Assembly: GCA_029582165.1 (NCBI GenBank)
Contig: CM055875.1
Span: 1,570,001 to 1,634,000 of the forward strand
From: Portulaca oleracea
Lineage: Eukaryota; Streptophyta; Magnoliopsida; Caryophyllales; Portulacaceae
Direction of reading: 5' to 3'
Length of the DNA stretch: 64,000 bases
The translations under genes were made by a program, and so were the position numbers. A model generated the notes under the pieces. That model was not told the origin of the DNA and made no database searches. It saw only the letters and a program-made list of their open reading frames with translations. This document shows positions 56,204 to 64,000 of this stretch, piece after piece. How positions within the stretch are numbered: the stretch's first letter is position 1; each line of letters opens with the position of its first letter.

Positions 56204-59200
56204 TGTAACACCCCAACTTTTAACCACAAGATTAAACCACTAAAAATGATCCCAAACCTGTGATTAGCGCAGCGGTACACTTAAGTTGGAGTATTACCGC
56301 CGTCCCCACTCGGGACAAGGCAACACAACCACAAAAACAACTTCAAACCACAAGGAAAAACAAGCTTAACTCCAACAAAATCCAACTCATAATTCAACTT
56401 ATACAACACTTGAAATAGGTACATAATCATATTAATAGAAAGGTTCCACAACTTTTGCAACCTCCTGAATGCCCTTGCCTGCTTGCGAAAGACCTTAGAG
56501 TCTACCTTGCTTGGGTCGGATTACTTCTGACTGGATTTACCCTTGCCTTGGGAGCTCGAACCTCCTAAAACAAAACATTTAAAACAGGCGCAAAAGTGAG
56601 TGGGGAAACACTCAGTACACAAACCTCCAACACGTCAAACCGTTCGAAAATGGTTTTCGGTGCCGGCATTTAAAATCATTTTGAAAACGGGGACGGGGCT
56701 AAACAAGCATTAAAATGGATTTGGCATAGAAGTAAACATATAAAGTAGACATGGTATACATATATATATATATATGAAAATAGGGTGGTATCCCTTACGA
56801 TCTGGTGCAAAGCACCTAACACGCGCACGCCCCAAACCGATCTGGAGTTTGGGAGGGTGATCTATCTGCATCGGACATCGGCGTGTCTGGTCACTCTGAT
56901 CAGGAGCAACCTATAGATGAATAAAGGCTAGCACTACACGACTAGCTAGAATTATACTAATATAGCGGGACCACTTTTGAAAATAAAATTGTATAACATA
57001 TATCATGACATAAATTGATATGAATAAGCATCGAAACATGCTTGAATGATAAAAGTTGGACAATTTGCGTACCTTGAATCGGTGCGATGTTAGGCGGTGC
57101 GTCTCGGCCTTGGGATGGCTTGGGCGGCTTGGGAACTAAGATAAGAAAAGTATAAAATGGAGGACCGAATAAAGTTCTTGGTGAGTTTCAAATGTTAATT
57201 AAAATAAGAACTAAGAACGAAATAACTTAAGAGAGAAAATTTCAGGTTTTTAAGAAATAAAGTTTTTAGCATAACTCGGGCTAGAAAACTCGGAATTAAG
57301 CAAACGAGTACTTCTGGGAATAGGGAAAATCATGATCTACAACTTTGTCAACATGACCGAGGTCTAAAAATGAAGGTAAGGGTCTGAAAAATAGCCCGGA
57401 CAGAAGCTGAAGTTGGAATTTGGAAATTAAAAACCTTCGGTTTAATCTCTTGAATGAACTCATAAAGAGGCTTGAACAAGAACGAAAGGTAACTTAATAT
57501 GCGAAAAGGCTTAAAGTAATTATATTGATGGAGAATGGAAATTAAGGGAAATGAGAAGCTAAAATAAGAATTACGGAGTGCCTTGGGTTTTATTTGGTAT
57601 GTCGCTAAGCGACGAAGAAAAACTTATAGAGATAGATTGATGAGCTTTGGAAGTGTTTGAATGATGGATTGGATTTAAGAATTGGTGAAGGACTAAATCC
57701 TAGGATCATTAGACCTCAAAGAGCTCTTGTGTTACTGATGCGATCCGCAACCCAACCTTAAGTCGATTATCACTATATGATTTAAACCTTCAAACTTGAT
57801 CAAAATAACTATAACTTTGATAAATAACCTCAACCCTTAAAAGCTAGCATTTTCAACTGAGGAAACCCTTCTTGGATGCCCTAATATTGACCAAAGAGTC
57901 TCCAAATAAAAGAATCCCTTAAATGATTGACATTGGATCACAAAATCCCAATTTATTACTAAATTTTCTGGGCAGAACCTCTATGGACAGCCCTTATTCG
58001 CGACCGTATAACTCTCACTCCCGACATCGGATGTCTACAAACCATACCTTTCCTGAAAGCTTGCAACGTTACCTAAAACTTTCATGTTTACCCCAGAAAC
58101 TAATATAGTCTCTAAGTAGACGAAAAACTGCTCTCAAGTCACTGACTCAGAAAACGTAATTAATTTCGTGTCGTCACGGTTTTGGCCATATCTTGGCCTA
58201 CGCATGTCGGAAACTTGAAATTCCAAAGCCTATAGTTAGCTAAAACCTTGGGCTATCATATGGAGTAAAAATCTGGGCTAAAATCATACTCTTAACTCTC
58301 TGTAAAAATCAGATTCCCAAACAGAACCTTAATGCCCTTAATCTCACTTCTAATGTTTGTTTAAGCTCCTAAATCATACCAATTCACAACCAAACCTCAA
58401 ATTAGCTAACTTTCATCATATTTCCAGAAATAAACACTCACAACTTACTCAAATGTAGCCATAAACTTCACATGCAACCATAGGTTACAACATGCTACTT
58501 GAAACAACATTTAAACTAGCACCTTCTTCATGAAAACTCTCCAATTTATAACACTAGAGCATAAAAACACTTACTTAACATAATCAATACTTATAATAAG
58601 TCCCTAAACTCACTGTTTCTTCAATAAACTCACATGCATAAAGAGGAAAATCATTATCCATCATAATTTCAACCAAAACACCTCAAGAACAACCGAAAAC
58701 TCACATGCATTCAACCCAAATTCAAACCCTAACTTAGCTAATACAACCACAACTTTGAATTCATGCTAAAGGAGTATAAAAGAGATAGAAATTGCAAGAA
58801 TAACATAAAGAGAACATGAATTTCAGATTAGGGTTTAATTGGATTTGAATTGGGGGTTTGAGAGATTACCTTTGAGGAAGAAAATTGATGAAAACACAAG
58901 AGAGGGGGAGGAGTGGCCGGCGGCCACCTCTGGACGGCGGTGGGAGCGGCACCGGTCGCCGGAAAACACCAGCAAAGGGGGGGGGGTTGCACGGCAGTGG
59001 GGAAGGAGAGAGAGGGAGGAGTGGGTTTGGTGTTTGAAAATTAGAAAGTGTAAAAATGACCCCCTACCCCCTTCAAACTTAATATATAACCCATACTAAT
59101 TAAATTAGGACAACAATTAGGGGCTTAATACAATTAGAATCATCAAGCTAAAATAAAATAATTGTAGGTAAACTAGATTGAAATAATTAGTTTGTACTGA

Positions 59201-59611
59201 AATAAAATTAATCGATAACAAATCGGTACAATAAATTGAAACTCTAAATTAAAGAGAAATTAAGTAGGTATAAAATGAATATTACTTGTAATTAAATAAA
59301 AAGAGTACAACCCAAATAAATTAAGGTTTGGATAATAAAATACAAATGTTAAGGAATGAAATAAATAAACCCCTTTTTGGTTAAAGAAATAACGTAACCG
59401 ATAAAACCCGAAACAGTTTAACTTATCGGGTGAATTAAGTAATTCAAAGATTTTTAAACCATTAACTCGACACCTTTTGCCATCTCCTGCTCGAGACTTG
59501 TCACCGCTACATAAATAAATTAGATAAAATCGAAAAGAAAATTAGAACGTGATTTAGCTAATTACGACAATTAGTACATTAATTAATACAGTTTTAGGGC
59601 GGGTTGTTACA
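56204..59611 (-). mobile_element. 3.4-kb solo-LTR-like element in the LINE
   Basis: Begins TGTAACACCCCAAC and ends GGGTTGTTACA, with a perfect 5-bp duplication TGCAA (56199-56203; 59612-59616). Contains no retroelement gene. A minus-strand TATA-like GGTTATATATTAAG at about 59085, followed by a CT-rich leader, gives the probable direction. TG...CA ends and a 5-bp duplication fit an LTR, so a solo LTR of a long-LTR gypsy family is the simplest reading. A short related fragment lies at 3024-3160. Confidence 0.8.
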
Positions 59612-59616
59612 TGCAA

Positions 59617-61131
59617 CCTTAGGGATAACGCAATCAAAGTATGGTTCGCTTGTCATAACAGTTTTCCGTGTTGAAAGAAGTGCTTAACCGCAGTAGTCAC
59701 TTACCAACTTACTATGGGCCAGTGATTTTGGAAAAAAAGCAATTCCCAAACCCAACTGGGCCTGGCGCTTTAGATTTATCTTGCTGAAAGACGACATGTT
59801 TAATTTCTTCCTCAGAGACCGGATGGATTAGCACTTCTCGGTCTCCTACTGAAAGCTCAGTATCAACATTAACATCAACTCTCCTAGAGTGTGAATGGGT
59901 ACTTTTAAACCGGGCCTGGAAATCTTGGATGAATTGGTCCTTAATCAAATTAATATCATCAATCCAAAGATTATCCTCCACCTTTAGTTTGGAGATGAGA
60001 TTCCTGCTTTTCCGCGCTTTCATCGATTGATGAAAGAACCTCGAGTTACGATCACCTTTCGTTAACCAGTCTTTTCTGGCAAATCGACCCCAATATTTTT
60101 GATTGAAAAGGAGCATCCGTTCTCTTTGTTTTAATAATCGAAAATGCCAATCATTAAGCCGATTGCTATTTGGATTAGCAATCAGGCGGGTTTCTAAAGC
60201 TTGTAACTTCTCCTCATTATGCTTCATTTTATTAGCAAAATTCTGAAAGGTATTTCGGTGCCATACCTGAAGGTCCTTTTTAATCTTCACTAATTTCTGA
60301 ACTACTCGAAAAAGAGGAGAACCTCAGACATAGCCATGCCAATTAGATCGAATGATCGAACACACTTTATCATAAGAAGACCAAGCATCCTGGAATCTAA
60401 AAGTTGCCTGTTTTCTATCCCCCATCCAAGGTTTAGTATCCAAACGAACATAAGCATGATCCAAACAAGTGAAAGGGCCATGGGAAACTCGATGCTGAGG
60501 ATAGGCATGCTCCCACTCAGAATTGAAAAGGACTCTATCCAATTTTTCATAAATTAAGTGACCTTTACAGCGTTTTTTCCAAGTGAAAGGTCGGCCTAAA
60601 ACAGATGCATCAGTGCAACCCGAATTGAGAAGAAACCTATTTAGTCTATAATATCTGCCATTAGAAAACATAGCTCCACCCACTTTCTCATTAGTAGATA
60701 ATAGCTCATTGAAATCTCCAATAAGACACCAAGGACCAGAGATTGTCTGTGAGAGAGACATAAGTTTGTCCTAAAAAATATCTTTATTCCTATCTTGGGC
60801 CGGCGCATAGCAGGCTGTGAGAGAAAAATCAATTTGCGTAATTTTATCACCCACTAAACAATGGAAAAACCGATCATCCTTAAGATAAATTTGCAGTTGT
60901 ACAGTACTAGAGTTCCAGGCACACCATAGGCCTCCTAAATGATTAACCGGGTTGATAAATTCATAAGATTGGAACCCTAATCTCCTGAGTGAATTCAGAG
61001 AATTCGCTTCGGAGACCATCGTTTCAAGGATAAATAGGATATCTGGCTTTAAAGTCCGTTGCAAAAAATTATAATTCATTCCAAAGGCCGATTTTCTTCG
61101 CCCCCTGGACATTCCAACACAGGATTTTCAT
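59617..61131 (-). pseudogene. LINE ORF2, endonuclease and RT N-terminal half
   Basis: Starts at ATG 61131 with MKILCWNVQG, the usual plant L1 ORF2 start. A frameshift a few codons later moves into DILFILETMVSEAN. Other AP-endonuclease landmarks are GDFNELLSTNEKVGG, CTDASVLGRPFTW and LDRVLFNSEW; the usual SDH triad position reads HRVSHGPFTC. After a stop near 60302 come the helical linker (WLTKGDRNSRFFHQ) and the RT start KAPGPVGFGN, where most relatives have APGPDG. Stops and frameshifts near 60775, 60300 and 59712 inactivate it. The frame ends at the inserted LTR element. Confidence 0.88.
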
Positions 61132-62238
61132 TAAATCAAAAAATCTTGAAAACGACCTCCGCGGTCAATGAAAAAAAACACTCATGGTGACCTCCACGGC
61201 CAAAGTCAAGACCTCCACGAGTCCACGGTCAAAAAAGGACCTTCACTGTCAAACAAAAACTTAGGATTTCTCATCCCACCAAAAAGAAGAAAAACCAAGG
61301 GATGAATGAAACCCCAATTAACATTTGAAACAAAGTACAACGAAGCCAAGGTACTAATAGAAAACATCATAGGAACCCAAGTTGCCAGGCATCTCCAACG
61401 CACCACAACTACACTTCAGTCCGCTTTTTGAAAACCATTACCCCAGATACCTGCAAAACTCCAATAAAAACACCAAACAGGAAACAAGAGGGGCCAAATC
61501 AACAACAAAACCCTTATTATCACAACGATGGAATTAAGAGAAACGTTCAAATCCACCGTGTAAAAGGACAATAGAAAGACTCTCAGGGCCAGAACAATGT
61601 AGCATCCATCACAAAACCAATTAAACCATGGCTCATCATAGACTAAGGAGGGACAACTTCACCAAATATCCTGAATGGAACAGCCACATATCAAGCCAGT
61701 GTCCAAGCTATGGGCAAATTGCGAAACTCTCAGCAACGCACTCATAAAGTGCCTGCAGACTGGTAGAAGGCATTGTTCACATCCCAAATATTGAAAAATC
61801 ACTACAGCTGAATTAAGGAAAACCCAGGACAAACCAAAACCCTTAGTACCAGCAAGAAGTGGCCAACTATAGGGACATTGAAGATACCTCAAACGACCCA
61901 TGGAAGGTACACAACCAGTACAGATTTGAGGATAAAGCATCCTAGTTGAACAATCGCCCATGCTTCGTAGAATAAAAAGAAGACAGCAAATCATATATTT
62001 GATCCAAATAAATAATAGACAATCGGTACACCAATAAGAACACCAACATCATTTCACATCAACAACTTTATGAATCCACTCAAAAAAGATAAAAACTTGC
62101 GTTAATTCATTTTCATTCAGAACATTACAATGGAAAGGAATATAGCAGCGATCAATACAGACATGCACAACAAAAAGAGAGAGGATGTGATATATCGCAC
62201 CTGAAAGAAGCAGAAGATAGTAAACAAGGGAGACGGGA
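61132..62238. other. Non-coding region between two head-to-head LINEs
   Basis: Probably decayed 5' region of the minus-strand LINE. Phrases such as GACCTCCACGGTCAA recur at 61155-61250. No recognisable ORF1. Confidence 0.45.
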
Positions 62239-62239
62239 C

Positions 62240-62275
<36 letters not shown>

Positions 62276-62284
62276 TATATATAA
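62239..62284. repeat. (TA)n(CA)n(TA)n microsatellite
   Basis: Compound run that abuts the truncated 5' end of the plus-strand LINE. Confidence 0.95.
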
Positions 62285-62285
62285 T

Positions 62286-64000
62286 CTGTGGAAATCTCTT
62301 TCTGATTTGGCGATTAATGTGATTTTCCCTGGGTTATAGGTGGAGATTTCAATAGCTTGCTTCATATGGATGAGAGGATAGGGGGTGATTTGGTGTTTGC
62401 TGGTGAAATTACTGATTTCCAGGAGTTTGTTAGCCTTTATTCGCTTATAGAGGTTAAGTTTGCTGGTAATTTCTTCACTTGGAGTAATAGGAAATTTTTT
62501 TCAAGAATTGACAGAGTAATTGCGAATGATCTTGCTATTAGCTCTTTTGAGGAGATTTATTATCAGGTCCTTCCGGAAGGTATTTCAGATCATTGCCCTC
62601 TTATTCTACATTTGAGGACAGGTACTGTAACCAGGAAAACCAGCTTCAAATTTTGTAATTACTGGGCAGAAATGCCTGAATTTCAAACTGTTATTCAAGA
62701 GGGTTGGCACAAGACTAATTGGCATGGTATGCCTAGCTATATTCTAACCCAGAAGCTGAAGAAAGTTGAAAACCTCTCTGAAAAATCTTGTGCAGCTTAA
62801 AGATGGTGGTCTTCAAGGGAAGGTGCAACAAGCTTATCAGGATCTCTGTCGCATTAAAAATAATATTCATCGTGATCCTTTGAATGTGGTTTTACATCGC
62901 CAAGAAGTGGAAGCAAAGAAAGTTTATCTTCACTGGTTGGAAGCTGCCTTTAGCTTACTGAAACAGAAAGCAAAAGTTTCCTGGATCAATAAAGGTGACA
63001 CTAATTCTGCCTTTTATCATCAAGCAAAAGAAATATCAAAAGAAAATTTTGTGTTTGAAGGATTCTGATGGTGTTCCTTTGACTTCTATTGAGGATATTG
63101 GGCAACATCTTGTTGCACATTTCAAATCTTTTTTCGAAGCAAAGGAAACAGGTTCTGGCCCTTCCTGGGATATCATAAACACCGGTCTTTTGGTGAATGA
63201 CCATCTGAGAGTGGAAATGAATTTATTCTTCACAGATGAGGAGATAAAGGGTGTTTTCTTCAGTATTGAGGATTCAAATAGCCCAGGGCCGGATGGTTTC
63301 AATAGCAAGTTTTTTAAAGTTGCTTGGCCAGTGATTGGTAAGGAAGTAATTCGAACAATCAGAGATTCTTTCTCTACTGGGTCCTTTGTTGGTGAGATCA
63401 ATGCAACCCTCTTAGTAATGATTCCTAAAGTTGATCATCCTGATAGCACCAGTGATCTTAGACCAATTGCATGTTGCTCAGTTTTATATAAAGCAATTTC
63501 CAAGTTGCTTTGTCTAAGGTTAAAACCGGTGCTGAAAAGTATCATTAGTCTAAACCAGAGTGCTTTCATTGAAGGAAGATCTATTATGGATAACATAATG
63601 ATTGGTGAAGATCTTGTCCATTTATATAATCCGAAGCATATTACTCCTCGTTGTATAACGAAGATCGATATTCAGAAGGCATATGATACTGTCAACTAGG
63701 AATTTCTTAAGCTTCTTATGGTGGGTCTTGGGTTTCCAACAGTTTTTGTTGATAGGGTATGTTCTGCATAACTACGGCCAAGTTCACCGTGGCTTATGGA
63801 GGCCAAAGATTCGGATATTTCCCAAGTGGTAGAGGTCTTCGCCAAGGTGATCCTATATCCCCTCTTCTTTTTGTGCCGGTTATGGAATATCTGAGTAGGG
63901 CTATTGAGCTTGAAATTCAGAAGCTGAAGGAGTTTAAATTTCATTCACTTTGTCGACACCTGAAATTGGCTCATTTTTCTTTTGCGGATGACCTTTAGCT
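62286..64000 (+). mobile_element. L1-type LINE, 5'-truncated, runs off the window
   Basis: Starts inside the endonuclease (LWKSLSDLAINVIF, then WVIGGDFNSLLHMDERIGG after a 1-base shift) directly after a microsatellite, and continues into the RT up to the window end. It differs in sequence from the two minus-strand LINEs, so it is a separate family. Confidence 0.9.
62340..63999 (+). pseudogene. LINE ORF2, endonuclease end and RT
   Basis: Endonuclease end: GGDFNSLLHMDERIGGD, NFFTWSNRKFFSRIDRVIAN and ISDHCPLILH (the SDH triad is present). A frameshift at about 62790 is followed by the linker ending WINKGDTNSAFYHQ, then another shift near 63045. RT: NSPGPDGFNSKFFK, TLLVMIPKVDHPDSTSDLRPIACCSVLYK, NQSAFIEGRSIMDNI and KIDIQKAYDTVN, then TAG at 63697-63699 where relatives have Trp (TGG). 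After one more shift: [20 protein letters not shown] and FSFADDL (the catalytic FADD) at the very end. Not functional. Confidence 0.9.

Larger units (their letters stand above)
53554..61131 (-). mobile_element. L1-type LINE, split by a solo LTR
   Basis: Minus-strand order: endonuclease (61131-60324), linker and RT N-terminus (60303-59617), RT (56203-55305), zinc finger (54531-54450) and RNase H (54060-53600). The 3.4-kb element at 56204-59611 interrupts the RT. Removing it joins VIPKVA to SPTTTSNFRPISLCN, the normal plant LINE sequence. The tail at the left end is A-rich and then TA-rich. The 5' region beyond 61131 has no clear ORF1. Confidence 0.9.

Noticed and set aside
58839..59099. Arg/Glu-rich frame of 86 codons in the 3.4-kb element
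   Set aside because: Coincides with the probable leader region of an LTR transcribed on the other strand; no similarity to known proteins seen.

Overview
This is plant nuclear DNA, most likely from a eudicot. It is gene-poor repeat DNA of the pericentromeric or intergenic kind. I find no intact cellular gene, rRNA or convincing tRNA. Nearly everything recognisable is a transposable element: plant Ty3/gypsy (chromovirus and Tat-like) and Ty1/copia LTR retrotransposons primed by plant-type primer-binding sites, L1-type LINEs with a C-terminal RNase H, hAT- and mariner-like MITEs, and Helitron-like ends. The species cannot be named from this window.

Layout. 1-4.1 kb: AT-rich DNA with diverged tandem repeats and a fold-back element. 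4107-9778: a complete but decayed chromovirus on the minus strand, with TATA target duplication, single-frame gag-pol with internal stops and a C-terminal chromodomain. About 10.5-16.03 kb: a Tat-like element on the minus strand with one LTR, a PBS and a gag-like frame but no pol, followed by arrays of hairpin-forming repeats. 16483-19076: a 5'-truncated LINE inserted into a dispersed repeat whose empty copy lies at 47.2-47.56 kb. 19650-28796: a Ty1/copia element (TSD CAATT) whose RNase H region is split by a non-autonomous gypsy element at 20296-24815 (TSD ATTTC). 29102-30687: a solo LTR. 33125-about 43592: a second Tat-like element with gag only, a 37-bp satellite, other minisatellites and covarying hairpins; its 5' LTR is truncated.

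44.2-46.9 kb: a duplicated block (other copy at 31 kb) interrupted by a retroposon, which carries a 738-bp hAT MITE with an 8-bp TSD. 48.28-52.16 kb: apparently two nested, oppositely oriented Helitron-like elements, the inner one carrying a GC-rich exon-like piece that ends in a splice donor. 53.5-62.2 kb: an L1-type LINE on the minus strand, split by a 3.4-kb solo-LTR-like element (TSD TGCAA). 62.3-64.0 kb: another LINE in the opposite direction, running off the window.

The coding parts are defective as written. The most interesting material is non-coding. Two gag-only Tat-like elements carry hairpin arrays in which stem bases change but pairing is kept. The chromovirus LTR promoter region has a cluster of heat-shock-element-like motifs. 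Several insertions can be dated relative to each other from nesting, target duplications and an empty site. All alignments were done by eye; no database was searched.
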